Assembly (NCBI RefSeq): GCF_003443655.1
Contig: NZ_CP031941.1
Coordinates: 1,483,501-1,547,500, forward strand
Reading direction: 5' to 3'
Length of the DNA stretch: 64,000 bases
From: Nostoc sphaeroides
GTDB lineage: Bacteria; Cyanobacteriota; Cyanobacteriia; Cyanobacteriales; Nostocaceae
A model generated the notes under the pieces. It was not told the DNA's origin. It made no database searches and saw only the letters and a program-made list of their open reading frames with translations. Of the stretch, positions 1-8,652 are shown in pieces. A program made the translations under genes and the position numbers. Every line of letters begins with the position of its first letter. Within the stretch, counting starts at the first letter, position 1.

Positions 1-480
1 CACAACTTCCACCTGCTGTATATCCCGACAAACGGGAAAAACAACCGGATGGGTAATTGCGCTTTGTGTGAAAAATGCACCAAATACCTTAATTTTGGGA
101 ATTAAATCATCCCGAATATGTTGATTTGTTGCCTCTACACTTCCTAAGTTACTAGGTTTTGTGGCATAGTCTGAAGCACCTAAAGAAAGAGCTTCTAGGG
201 TTGCGATCGCTCCCCTGTGTGTGGAGGTACTATACATAATTACTGGTAAACGTGGATACTTTTGTCGGATAGCGGCCAGGGTTTGCAAACCATCCATCTC
301 CGGCATCTCAATATCCAAAATGATCACATCGGGATTAACATGGGAAATCTTGGCAAGGGCAATACGACCGTTAGCCGCGACTCCTACCACCTCCAGTTCT
401 GGATCGCTAGACAAAATTTTACTTACTCGACTCCGCACTATTACGGAGTCATCGACAATTAGTACCCGGATTTTGGGCAT
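1..480 (-). CDS. cheB: CheB-type chemotaxis response regulator / methylesterase (N-terminal part)
   Basis: The first 160 residues are visible and the gene runs off the left edge. They form a receiver domain: acidic pair at residues 10-11 (VLIVDDS), phospho-acceptor D56 in ILDIEMPEMDG, and a Thr/Ser-Lys end (SDYATKPSN). The sequence then enters a linker, as in CheB, whose C-terminal half removes methyl groups from chemoreceptors. That catalytic half is outside the window, so CheB is inferred from the receiver sequence (VDDSxxxR start, MPEMDGLxTL) and from the MCP, cheW and cheA genes just upstream on the same strand. ATG is at 480. The cheR partner that usually accompanies cheB is not in view and may lie to the left. 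Confidence 0.8.
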   Translation of the reverse strand, partial: MPKIRVLIVDDSVIVRSRVSKILSSDPELEVVGVAANGRIALAKISHVNPDVIILDIEMPEMDGLQTLAAIRQKYPRLPVIMYSTSTHRGAIATLEALSLGASDYATKPSNLGSVEATNQHIRDDLIPKIKVFGAFFTQSAITHPVVFPVCRDIQQVEVV

Positions 481-541
481 TGGGCATTGGGGATTGGGGG
501 CAGGGGGAATTTTTATGCTTGTTTACGAGTATTAAAGACTC

Positions 542-751
542 ATTAATGGAGTTCAAAGGCTCTTTAATGGGGTTCAAAGGCTCTTTAATGGGGTTCAAAG
601 GCTCTTTAATGGGGTTCAAAGGCTCTTTAATGGAGTTCAAAGGCTCATTAATGGAGTTCAAAGACTCTTTAATGGAGTTCAAAGACTCTTTAATGGAGTT
701 CAAAGGCTCATTAATGGAGTTCAAAGACTCTTTAATGGAGTTCAAAGGCTC
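542..751. repeat. Ten tandem copies of a 21-bp unit
   Basis: Ten 21-bp units follow one another without spacing, with core AATGGAGTTCAAAGG. Variation is limited to A/T at unit position 1, A/G in GGAG/GGGG and G/A in AAGGC/AAGAC. Because 21 is a multiple of three and the unit lacks stops in several frames, it reads as a heptapeptide repeat (MEFKGSL on plus, NSIKEPL on minus). A decayed extra copy follows (752-770) and a partial one precedes (about 528-541). I treat it as a minisatellite between the MCP gene and cheB, not as a gene. Confidence 0.95.
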
Positions 752-788
752 ATTGTTGCATTCTAAAATATATCTGTTGGCTTCCTCA

Positions 789-841
789 CCCGCCTGGAAC
801 TAAAGTTCAAGGCTAATAGCTAAAGTCTACTGAAGTAGACT
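789..841 (+). repeat. 53-bp double-hairpin element, copy 1
   Basis: Begins CCCGC, then an imperfect stem around GAACTAAAGTTC, the constant linker CTAATAGCTAAAGTC, and a perfect 8-bp stem AGTCTACT/AGTAGACT. Three more copies of identical length lie at 1116-1168 (minus), 17898-17950 and 42489-42541. Confidence 0.85.
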
Positions 842-902
842 AAAGATTTTTAGGTATATAGCGGTTCCCATTCAGATGCGGTACAACATTATATCGCAAG
901 GT

Positions 903-931
903 GTAAGGGCACGGCAGTGCCGTGCCCCTAC
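903..931. repeat. 29-bp palindrome, GGGCACGGC type
   Basis: Perfect inverted repeat GGGCACGGCA/TGCCGTGCCC between GTAA and CTAC. It pairs with a second 29-bp palindrome at 982-1010, where C:G pairs have become T:A pairs (GGGCATGGCA/TGCCATGCCC). A third, shorter relative is at 38449-38468. Confidence 0.8.
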
Positions 932-981
932 GCGTGTACCTCATACCAATTCACGAAAACCTTGATACACATAGATTTATC

Positions 982-1010
982 GTAGGGGCATGGCAATGCC
1001 ATGCCCTTAC
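982..1010. repeat. 29-bp palindrome, GGGCATGGC type
   Basis: Inverted repeat GGGGCATGGCA/TGCCATGCCC, a base-pair-compensated relative of the palindrome at 903-931, in the opposite orientation judged by the outer GTAGGGG and CCCTTAC arms. Confidence 0.8.
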
Positions 1011-1115
1011 TAACGTATTTGTATCACTAGTAAAGTGAAATGGTATCACTAGGTCGGAAACAGCTATAAGCTAAAGCGAATCATTTTGGAAAAATGAATG
1101 ACGATTAGCTTATTT

Positions 1116-1168
1116 AGTCATCTGAAGATGACTTTAGCTATTAGCAAGGAACTTCAGTTCCTTGCGGG
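1116..1168 (-). repeat. 53-bp double-hairpin element, copy 4 (inverted)
   Basis: Read on minus it begins CCCGC, then a perfect stem AAGGAACT/AGTTCCTT, linker CTAATAGCTAAAGTC, and stem AGTCATCT/AGATGACT. It lies just downstream of the MCP gene and faces copy 1, so the two could act together as transcription end structures. Confidence 0.85.
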
Positions 1169-1205
1169 ACATGACTTTTACGTTAAGTTGACACCTGTGC
1201 TTCAA

Positions 1206-2510
1206 TTAATACTTGAACTGATTGACGACTTTCTGCAAATCTACTGCCATTCGAGATAATTCTGTAGCTGCCTCTAAGGTATTACTGGTTCCAGTAGTCG
1301 TACTTTGAGTATTGAGTGCCACAATTCCAATACTTTTGGCAATATCTAAGGTTCCTTTGGCTGCCTCAGCCATATTTCGACCAATTTCATTTGTAGTTGC
1401 TGTTTGTTCTTCAATAGCACTGGCGATCGTGCTTTGGAAGTCGTTGATTTGATTGATAATACTAGTAATCTGAGTGATGGCTTGAACGGCGCTTTTTGTA
1501 TCTGTTTGAATTGCTTCAATTCGCAAGCTTATATCTTCAGTAGCATTTGCCGTTTGTTTGGCTAATTCTTTCACCTCGTTGGCGACTACGGCAAATCCTC
1601 TACCGGCATCCCCGGCTCTAGCCGCCTCAATGGTAGCATTGAGTGCTAGCAGGTTTGTTTGCCCTGCGATCGCGGTAATGACTTTAATAACTTTGCCAAT
1701 TTCGATGCTGCTTTGACCGAGTTTGTTAATTGTCTCATTGGTGCGGTCAGCTGTTTTAACTGCCTCAGTCGTTACCTTTGCTCCTTGAGTAACGGTCTTA
1801 GCAATTTCTCGAATGCTAGCATTCATCTCTTCCACGGCAGTCACAACTGTATTAGTATTCTGACTTACCTGTTCAGCAGAAGCAGACGCAGAAGTGGCCT
1901 GTTCGGCTGTTTGTTCGGCGTTCTCAGTCATTTCTTTGCTGACTGCGGTCAGTTCTTCTGCTGAAGATGCAACTGCTGTTGCCACCTCTGTCATCTGTCT
2001 GATTGAAGACTGTAGGCTGCTAATCATCTGATTTGCATTATCCGTGAGCTGCTTAAACTCTCCTGCATTGCTTGCCTCGATTTGCTTGGATAAATTTCCT
2101 TGAGCAACGGCAAGGCTGACCTCATTAATACCTTTTATCTGCTCTCTTAAATTTGTAGACATCTGATTCAAGTTGTCGAGTGATTCTTTCCAACTCCCAC
2201 CTGCTCCTTTGACAACGGCTTGAGAACCAAGCTTCCCTTCAATACCAATCTCGGATGCCAAGCGATTAACTTCGTTAGCAAAGTTTTGATTTAAACTCAC
2301 CAATTCATTAAAAACTGAGGTAATTTCACCCAGTTCATTATTCTCATCAGCTAAACGAACGCTAAAATCACCGTTTTTTACAGCCTTTAGTGCTATTAAT
2401 AACGCTTGCAATTGCACTTTTATCACACTGTCATCAGCCGATTGTGAATCTGCACTATCCACCGAGGCAGATTTAGAGTTGGGTGTTTTCCCAGCCCGAT
2501 TTGTAGTCAT
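1206..2510 (-). CDS. Methyl-accepting chemotaxis protein, no membrane segments
   Basis: 434 residues. No signal peptide, transmembrane helix or ligand-binding module is visible. A HAMP-like segment (about 33-75, [20 protein letters not shown]) is followed by a second HAMP-like stretch (about 125-165) and a long alternating helix with the conserved MCP hairpin tip (about 280-318, [19 protein letters not shown], then [12 protein letters not shown]) that contacts CheA and CheW. This is a cytoplasmic transducer, probably carrying a signal from another protein. It lies 17 bp downstream of cheW on the same strand and shares its operon. Cyanobacterial PilJ-type transducers have membrane segments, so this is a shorter soluble relative. 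Start ATG at 2510; the first 30 residues are low-complexity Ser/Asp/Ala. Confidence 0.93.
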   Translation of the reverse strand: MTTNRAGKTPNSKSASVDSADSQSADDSVIKVQLQALLIALKAVKNGDFSVRLADENNELGEITSVFNELVSLNQNFANEVNRLASEIGIEGKLGSQAVVKGAGGSWKESLDNLNQMSTNLREQIKGINEVSLAVAQGNLSKQIEASNAGEFKQLTDNANQMISSLQSSIRQMTEVATAVASSAEELTAVSKEMTENAEQTAEQATSASASAEQVSQNTNTVVTAVEEMNASIREIAKTVTQGAKVTTEAVKTADRTNETINKLGQSSIEIGKVIKVITAIAGQTNLLALNATIEAARAGDAGRGFAVVANEVKELAKQTANATEDISLRIEAIQTDTKSAVQAITQITSIINQINDFQSTIASAIEEQTATTNEIGRNMAEAAKGTLDIAKSIGIVALNTQSTTTGTSNTLEAATELSRMAVDLQKVVNQFKY

Positions 2511-2527
2511 TGCAAAGCGCTCCTCAA

Positions 2528-3139
2528 TTATTCGATAATCTGATTTATTAAATTAACATCTAGAATTTTCTCGGCGTCTAGAACTAACAGAAATCCCTCT
2601 GGGAGCGGGTAAGCTCCTGCTAGCATCTGACGTATTTTACCTTTTAACGTTGCGGGTGGGGGTTGAAAGGTGTTTTGTGCGAACTCTAGAACATCTCCCA
2701 CGCGATCGACTAGCAGACTAACTACTTCATTATCAGAACACACAATGACATTAAATCCCTGCGGTTCATCTACCTGATTTTTCACGGGATCTGGAAAACC
2801 TCTCTCCAAACCTCTCTCCTGCAAGGAGAGAGGCTTTGAATTCTCCCCCTTCCTTTGTAGAGAAGGGAGGTTTCGCGTTGGTTTTTCCACATAGTGTGAA
2901 TCAAGCTCATCTCCAAGTTTTGTAGTTGATTGTGTCTGCGGTTCGTTCATCTCTAATCGACGCTGCAAATCGATGACAGTAATAATTTGTCCACGTAAAT
3001 TAATTAACCCACAGATATCTGGTGGTGCTAAAGGTACACGAGTCATTGCTTGGGGACGAATCACTTCTTGAACGTGTTGCACGTCAATACCAAAGTAAGC
3101 TCCTTTAAGAAAAAATGTGCAAATTTGTTGTTCAGTCAT
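2528..3139 (-). CDS. cheW: CheW-like coupling protein with repeat-derived insert
   Basis: A CheW domain couples transducers to CheA. The chosen ATG (3139) gives [19 protein letters not shown], a normal CheW start, and overlaps the cheA stop by 8 bases (ATGACTGA), so translation is probably coupled. A longer reading from 3172 would only add residues from inside cheA. The core motifs are [14 protein letters not shown] in the first half and [20 protein letters not shown] in the second. Between them are about 50 extra residues, of which roughly 30 ([20 protein letters not shown] and onward) are translated from an intergenic repeat (2791-2880). The insert has no stop and falls in a surface-loop position, so the protein is probably still functional. 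Confidence 0.88.
   Translation of the reverse strand: MTEQQICTFFLKGAYFGIDVQHVQEVIRPQAMTRVPLAPPDICGLINLRGQIITVIDLQRRLEMNEPQTQSTTKLGDELDSHYVEKPTRNLPSLQRKGENSKPLSLQERGLERGFPDPVKNQVDEPQGFNVIVCSDNEVVSLLVDRVGDVLEFAQNTFQPPPATLKGKIRQMLAGAYPLPEGFLLVLDAEKILDVNLINQIIE
2791..2880. repeat. Intergenic palindromic repeat inside cheW
   Basis: Shares TCTGGAAAACCTC, CTCTCTCCT, CAAGGAGAGAG and CTTTGAATT followed by CCCCCTTCC, in the same order, with the intergenic copy at about 31055-31131. A shorter relative is at 32361-32416. Here it is read through in frame as part of CheW. Confidence 0.85.
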
Positions 3140-5366
3140 GAGTAGCCAGTTGCAGCAAATGAGGGTTGGCAATCCGAATTACAGTCTCAATGTCAATAAT
3201 TTCTGTGATTTGTCCTTGAATTACAGCACAGAAAAGCACACCAGGTCTACTAGGAATACCTTTAATGGTTAGTGGTTCTTCCACAATATCAAGAATGCGA
3301 TCGACTACTAGCCCAACACTGAGTTCTGAGTATGGAGAGACAATAACTATCTGGAGCGTTTCTGTAACTGTCGCCAAAGCCTGATCATTAAAGCGATCGC
3401 CAACGCAAAATATCTGATAAAGATCAATCAGTGGCAAAATTCGCCCGTAAGACTGGAAGACATGCTGATTACCCACTTTTTCGACAGCAGAAGCAAGAAT
3501 CTCCTCAAGCCGAAATGCGATCGCTAGTGGAATGCCCATACGTGCGCCTTGGGGCCCTTCAAAGAGTAAAATTGTTTGGCGTGAGCCTGCTTGCTTTTGG
3601 CTATTTGCAGCATTTTCGCTCAACAACTGCTTTTTGGCGGTTATACCAGTTTGGTTTGCCAGACCGACAACATCAATAATTAATGCCACTGTGCCATCCC
3701 CTAAAACGGTGGCTCCTGCAAATAGGGATAGCGCCTTTAACTGTCTTCCCAAAGGTTTAACTACAATATCTTGGATGTCTTCGATTGTGTCCACAACCAG
3801 TCCAAAGCGATAATTATCAACTTCCACAATTACCAGACTGAGTGTTTCTAAGTTCCTAAGACTATCCTGTTGCAATACTTCATTGAGGTAAATCAAGGGC
3901 ACAAGATTACCCCGCAAGCGATACACTGGTACATCGTATAACATCTCAATACTATTGAGTGCTTCTAGGCGTACTAGTTCTAGTAAACTCCCTTGGGGAA
4001 TAGCATAGCGTAGACGCGGAGCGGCTTGTCGTGAGACATCGCCACCACTGCTGACAATCAATGCTGGAATAATTGCCAATGTCAGGGGAATCTTGATTTT
4101 AAAGGTCGTTCCTTGTCCCTGTTGGCTGTAAATTTCAACCGTTCCGTTAATCTTCTCAATATTGCTCTTGACAATATCCATCCCAACCCCACGCCCGGAA
4201 AGGTGAGTTACCTGTTGAGCAGTCGAGAAGCCGGATAAAAAAATTAAGTTCATCACTTCTGATTCGCTCATGGTTGCAGCTTGCACAGCGTTGACTAAAC
4301 CAAGTTGCTGCGATCGCTCTTTGAGCCGTTCTAAATTCAGACCGCGACCATCATCGCCAATTTCAATATTGACTTTGCCGCTTTCGTGAAAGGCTCTGAG
4401 AAATAGCCGTCCTACCCTTGGCTTTCCACAAGCAACGCGCTCGGCTGGTAATTCAATGCCATGATCGATGCAATTGCGTAATAAGTGTGTTAAGGGGTCT
4501 TTAATTGTTTCAATAATACTTTTGTCTAGTTCAGTCTCTGTTCCCTCCATTTCTACTTCAACTTCTTTACCGGAAGCGATCGCTAAATCGCGGGTGACGC
4601 GAGGGAACTTTTGCCAAATGGAACTAATTGGTTGCAGCCGAGTTTTCATCACCCCTTCTTGCAACTGGGCTGTAAGTAAATTCAGGTGCTGGCAGGTAGC
4701 AGCAAAACTATTATCTTTAAACTTCGTACTAAATCCAATTACCTGGTTACGGGCTAAAACGAGTTCACCCACTAGGTTCATCATCTGATCTAGTAGATTA
4801 ACATTGACTCGGATATAAGCAGATTCTGATGTTGTCGTTGATATTTCTGTGAGTTCGTGATTGACAGACTCAACATCACTACCTGCTGTATCTATTTGTG
4901 GCGTTTGTATATTAACAATAGGCTCATGGGATTGAGAGGGTTTTGGAGTCTGTTTAGTTTCTGACAATCGGGTTAAAGCCGCGATCAGTGCTGAATAATC
5001 GCGTAGGCGCAGCCCGTCGTAGACATCGCCATCATGCTTTGTAGCTTGAATTTGAGACAAGATTTGCCGAATGCCGTCAACTGTTTGTAGTAAAATACTA
5101 ATAATGTCAGGGGTGATTGCGATCGTGCGATCGCGCAGACACGAGAGCAAATTCTCTCCAGCATGAGCAAGTGATTCCAAATTAGGAAACGGTAAAAAGC
5201 CGCAATTTCCTTTAAGCGTATGGAGTGAGCGATAAATCCGAACTAATGCTTCTCCATCACCAGATGCTTTCTCTAGCTCAATAATATCGCCTTCAATTTG
5301 ATTCAAGTTCTCATAGCTTTCAACAAGAAATGCTTCTATATCATCGTCAATTTCATTTAACTCCAT
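3132..5366 (-). CDS. cheA: CheA-type histidine kinase with two CheW-like domains
   Basis: 744 residues. An N-terminal HPt domain (about 1-110) has the phospho-accepting H49 in YRSLHTLKGNCGF. A dimerisation segment (about 190-215, LLDQMMNLVGELVLARNQ) is followed by a CheA-type ATPase with N box HLLRNCIDHGIE, G1 IGDDGRGLN and G2 GRGVGMDIV. The C-terminus has two successive CheW-like domains (about 455-575 and 600-735) where CheA normally has one; the second starts near TILLFEGPQGARMGIPLA. This is the signal kinase of the locus, working with the downstream cheW and MCP. No P2 domain is obvious in the Pro/Thr-rich stretch 130-185. ATG at 5366. Confidence 0.95.
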   Translation of the reverse strand: MELNEIDDDIEAFLVESYENLNQIEGDIIELEKASGDGEALVRIYRSLHTLKGNCGFLPFPNLESLAHAGENLLSCLRDRTIAITPDIISILLQTVDGIRQILSQIQATKHDGDVYDGLRLRDYSALIAALTRLSETKQTPKPSQSHEPIVNIQTPQIDTAGSDVESVNHELTEISTTTSESAYIRVNVNLLDQMMNLVGELVLARNQVIGFSTKFKDNSFAATCQHLNLLTAQLQEGVMKTRLQPISSIWQKFPRVTRDLAIASGKEVEVEMEGTETELDKSIIETIKDPLTHLLRNCIDHGIELPAERVACGKPRVGRLFLRAFHESGKVNIEIGDDGRGLNLERLKERSQQLGLVNAVQAATMSESEVMNLIFLSGFSTAQQVTHLSGRGVGMDIVKSNIEKINGTVEIYSQQGQGTTFKIKIPLTLAIIPALIVSSGGDVSRQAAPRLRYAIPQGSLLELVRLEALNSIEMLYDVPVYRLRGNLVPLIYLNEVLQQDSLRNLETLSLVIVEVDNYRFGLVVDTIEDIQDIVVKPLGRQLKALSLFAGATVLGDGTVALIIDVVGLANQTGITAKKQLLSENAANSQKQAGSRQTILLFEGPQGARMGIPLAIAFRLEEILASAVEKVGNQHVFQSYGRILPLIDLYQIFCVGDRFNDQALATVTETLQIVIVSPYSELSVGLVVDRILDIVEEPLTIKGIPSRPGVLFCAVIQGQITEIIDIETVIRIANPHLLQLATHD

Positions 5367-5986
5367 TGGTTAATAAAGTAAAGTTTTATATATATTATTT
5401 TAATACTAATTTAATATTCCACCTCTGCAATCTCTATCGAAAGAGAGATGTTTGTCTTGTCTCAGGATGAAGACATTATATTTGCCTTAATGATATAGTT
5501 AAAAGACAGGCAATCTTATCGTTGCCATTCAACTTAAACTTTCAAGAATAGTCGTCGTTAAGACAGACAGTATTACAAGTGCAAATAATGCGATCGTCAG
5601 TTTATCAAATTCTAACAAACTTGGTGCTACTCAAACGATATCAAGCAATGATGCCTCAAAATGTATCTTAATGGTATAACCCTGCGATAAATCGAGCAAG
5701 TAACCGATATCCACCACACAACAGTTTTGCATTGGCAACGGATAGCAAAGCTGGCATTAGATCGGATTTCAAATACTTAACAAATTTTTAAAATTTTCCC
5801 TTATTAAAAATTTTAGCTCCACAAGATAATAGTTTCAGCGAGTTTGATAATTTTTCCGAAACTCTGATTATTGATAATTGTAAAATTATATTGATTTCTT
5901 CTTTAATTCATTCCTTTTAATTAATAATGTAGGCTAATTAGCCTAAATCAATAATTATTAAGCTAAAGCAAAAAAGGACAAAGCTG
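5367..5986. other. 620-bp divergent intergenic region
   Basis: AT-rich region between the divergently transcribed cheA and CheY-like genes, so promoters for both operons should lie here. I see no credible coding sequence and no repeat that I can match elsewhere in the window. A HIP1-like GCGATCG occurs near 5591. Confidence 0.6.
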
Positions 5987-6352
5987 ATGGCAGTGGTTTT
6001 GATTATCGATGATGCAGCTTTTTCTCGCAGAATGATCCGTAAGTTTCTGCAAGTCGATGGCTATGAAATTATCGAAGCAACTAATGGGCGTGAGGGATTA
6101 AAAATGGTTGACAACCATCAGCCAGATTGTGTATTAGCGGATCTTCTCATGCCAGATATGAATGGGTTTGAATTTCTGAAAGCTATGCAAGATAAAAAAT
6201 TAAAGATTCCGACCATTATCATTTCTGCCGATATCCAAGAAGGGGCACGCAATCAAAGTTATAGCTTGGGCGCAGTCAACTTTATTAATAAACCGCCAAA
6301 AGAAAGTGAATTGCGAAAGGTAGTCCAGGAAGTTCTTAATACTAAGGAATAA
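5987..6352 (+). CDS. Single-domain CheY-like response regulator
   Basis: 121 residues forming one receiver domain and nothing else. The acidic pair is D8-D9 (LIIDDA), the phospho-acceptor D52 (LADLLMPDMNG), the switch Ser lies in IIISAD (about 80), and the Lys in NKPPKE (about 102). It lacks an output domain and therefore acts by protein contact. It is followed after 6 bp by a CheC-family phosphatase, so a natural reading is regulator plus its own phosphatase, driven by CheA on the opposite strand or by the downstream hybrid kinase. An AGGAC-like ribosome site lies about 10 bases before the ATG. Confidence 0.92.
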   Translation: MAVVLIIDDAAFSRRMIRKFLQVDGYEIIEATNGREGLKMVDNHQPDCVLADLLMPDMNGFEFLKAMQDKKLKIPTIIISADIQEGARNQSYSLGAVNFINKPPKESELRKVVQEVLNTKE

Positions 6353-6358
6353 GTTTTC

Positions 6359-6967
6359 ATGAATGTGACAGAAGAAGAACTGGATGCCCTAGAAGAGTTA
6401 ATTAATATTGGAGTCGGTCGAGCAGCAAGTCTACTGAATGAAATGGTAGATTCTCATATTCGTCTGAAAATTCCGGTTGTTAAAGTCTTAACTGCTAACG
6501 ATGCATATCAAGAATTAGCAACACGATTTCACGATCAGACTTTGGCATCTGTAAAACTACGCTTTACAGGCTCTTTCTATGGCACTGCTAGCTTAATTTT
6601 TCCAACTGACAGCGCATCAACATTGGTTGCAGTGCTTACAGGTGAAGATCCAGGCTCGGTTGACCTAGATGCGGTTAAAATTGGCACTCTGAGCGAAATT
6701 GGTAACATTGTGATCAATGGGGTAATGGGTTCACTCAGTAATGTGCTAAAGCGGCATCTAAACTACACATTGCCCGTTTATTTAGAAGATACGCTGGAAA
6801 ATTTATTGTTATCTGCATACGAGAGCGATTCAAAAATCTTACTAGCACAAGCCAGTTTCACAATTGAACGCTTAGAAATTATCGGCGATATTATTTTAAT
6901 CTTTTTGGTGGGCACTTTTGATGCGCTGATCAATGCAATGAATGAGGAAATGGGAATAATCCAATAA
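6359..6967 (+). CDS. cheC: CheC-family CheY-phosphate phosphatase
   Basis: 202 residues. CheC/CheX/FliY phosphatases use a motif [D/S]-x3-E-x2-N-x22-P. Here it occurs exactly once in full near the N-terminus (DALEELIN, then 22 residues, then P in LKIPVV). A second site has E-x2-N (EIGN) and the exact 22-residue spacing to P (YTLP), but has Gly rather than Asp or Ser at the first position. The protein is therefore a CheC-like pseudo-dimer with one complete site and one that is possibly weakened. It probably dephosphorylates the single-domain regulator encoded 6 bp upstream. No membrane segment or other domain is present. Confidence 0.85.
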   Translation: MNVTEEELDALEELINIGVGRAASLLNEMVDSHIRLKIPVVKVLTANDAYQELATRFHDQTLASVKLRFTGSFYGTASLIFPTDSASTLVAVLTGEDPGSVDLDAVKIGTLSEIGNIVINGVMGSLSNVLKRHLNYTLPVYLEDTLENLLLSAYESDSKILLAQASFTIERLEIIGDIILIFLVGTFDALINAMNEEMGIIQ

Positions 6968-7020
6968 TATAATATTAGCAAAAATAGTGGAGAAAGGTCT
7001 TAAAGAAGTTTGAGAATCCA

Positions 7021-8634
7021 ATGAATATAATTGAACAAGCTCAGGAAAAATTTAGCCTTTTAGATAAAATTCCTTTAGGAGCATTTATTCTACAGTCAGA
7101 TTATATTGTTATCTTCTGGAACTGCTGCTTAGAGGAATGGACAAAAATTCCCAGAAGTCAGATTTTGGGAAATTCTATTCATGAATATTTTCCTCATCTA
7201 AATCAACCTCGTTACGCTAGCCGTTTGTACCAAATTTTTCAAGGCGGGCCTCCGGCAATTTTTTCTTCTCAACTGCATAAATATATTATTCCAGTACCTG
7301 TATCCAAAGATAAATACCGCATTCAACACACAACTGTTACTGCTGTGTCTGCATTGGATGGAGAGAAATTTTATGCTCTCTTTTCAATTGAAGATTTGAC
7401 AGATTTAACGTTCCGAGTTCACGAATATAAAAACCTCCGCGATCAGGCTCTAGCAATAGCAGAAGAACGTCAACAGGCGAAAGAAGCTGCTGAGAGAGCA
7501 AACCGCATCAAAGATGAATTTTTAGCAATTGTCTCTCATGAACTTCGTTCTCCTCTTAATCCAATTTTAGGCTGGGCAAAGCTACTGAAAAACCGCTCAT
7601 TAAACGAAGCTACTACTGTGCGTGCCCTTGATACCATCGAACGAAATGCTGAATTACAAGCTCAGTTGATTGAAGATTTGTTGGATATCTCTCGCATTCT
7701 CCAGGGCAAACTAGCACTTAATTTAGAAATTGTTAATCTTATTTTTACTATTGAAGCTGCCTTAGAGACAGTGCAATTGGCAGCAGAAGCAAAGTCGATT
7801 AAAATTAGTCTTCATTTGGATAGAGAAATTGGACAGGTGAAGGGTGATAGTAATCGGATTCAACAAATTATTTGGAATCTACTCTCTAACGCTGTTAAAT
7901 TCACACCATCCGGTGGACAAGTCGAAGTCTACTTAGAACAGATTAATTCTGAGGTACAACTGAGAGTTAGTGACACGGGTAAAGGTATTAGTCCTGACTT
8001 TCTGCCATACGTATTTGAGTATTTCCGTCAGGCAGATAGTCGGACAACCCGAAGTTTTGGTGGACTAGGACTTGGTTTGGCGATTGTGCGCCAACTTGTC
8101 GAGTTACATGGCGGTACAGTTTTGGCAGAGAGTTTAGGAGAAGGGCAAGGTGCGACATTTACAGTTAGCCTACCCGTGTTTCAAAATCTGGAATTAGGAA
8201 AGGAAAATCAGAATGTATCAGAAGATTCCTATCCATCCTGTACGCTTTATGCTCCACTAGAAGGAATACGTTTGTTAGTTGTAGATGATAATACTGATAC
8301 CCGTGAATTTCTGGCTTTTCTATTAGAACAGCAGGGGGCAATCGTGACGATCGCAGCATCTGCCAGTGAAGCACTAACTGCAATTATGAAGTCAAAGCCA
8401 GATTTGCTGTTAAGCGATTTAGGTATGCCAGATGTTGACGGTTATACTTTGATCCGACAGTTACGAGCAATGCCCGCCGATTTAGGTGGACAAATTCCCG
8501 CGATCGCCCTAACTGCTTACGCCGCAGAAACGACACAAAAACAGGTTTTTACAGCCGGATTTCAACTCCATATCGCTAAACCAGCCGATCCTGCCGAATT
8601 GGTGGCTGCGATCGCAGCCCTTGTTAAAAACTGA
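7021..8634 (+). CDS. PAS hybrid histidine kinase with C-terminal receiver
   Basis: 537 residues, cytoplasmic. A PAS-like sensor (about 10-135, starting IPLGAFILQSDYIVIFWN) is linked by a short coiled coil (about 140-168) to a HisKA domain with H173 (SHELRSPLN). The ATPase has N box IIWNLLSNAVKFTP, G1 DTGKGIS and G2 GLGLGLAI. A receiver follows (about 415-535, LLVVDDNTDTR) with phospho-acceptor D466 (LLLSDLGMPDVDG). It is third in the plus-strand operon behind the CheY-like and CheC-type genes (gap 53 bp). The stimulus is unknown; no cofactor-binding cysteine is evident in the PAS domain. The HisKA-to-receiver half resembles the end of the 1455-residue kinase at 58.8 kb, probably a paralogue. 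Confidence 0.93.
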   Translation: MNIIEQAQEKFSLLDKIPLGAFILQSDYIVIFWNCCLEEWTKIPRSQILGNSIHEYFPHLNQPRYASRLYQIFQGGPPAIFSSQLHKYIIPVPVSKDKYRIQHTTVTAVSALDGEKFYALFSIEDLTDLTFRVHEYKNLRDQALAIAEERQQAKEAAERANRIKDEFLAIVSHELRSPLNPILGWAKLLKNRSLNEATTVRALDTIERNAELQAQLIEDLLDISRILQGKLALNLEIVNLIFTIEAALETVQLAAEAKSIKISLHLDREIGQVKGDSNRIQQIIWNLLSNAVKFTPSGGQVEVYLEQINSEVQLRVSDTGKGISPDFLPYVFEYFRQADSRTTRSFGGLGLGLAIVRQLVELHGGTVLAESLGEGQGATFTVSLPVFQNLELGKENQNVSEDSYPSCTLYAPLEGIRLLVVDDNTDTREFLAFLLEQQGAIVTIAASASEALTAIMKSKPDLLLSDLGMPDVDGYTLIRQLRAMPADLGGQIPAIALTAYAAETTQKQVFTAGFQLHIAKPADPAELVAAIAALVKN

Positions 8635-8652
8635 AGCCTGTAAGGAATGCGA

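Noticed and set aside
542..751. CRISPR array
   Set aside because: Units are contiguous with no unique spacers.
480..803. Open reading frames through the 21-bp repeats on both strands
   Set aside because: The frames are open only because the unit length is a multiple of three; they begin and end in unrelated sequence and overlap the cheB start region.
3140..3172. Upstream start for cheW
   Set aside because: The extra 11 residues come from inside cheA and are unlike CheW N-termini.
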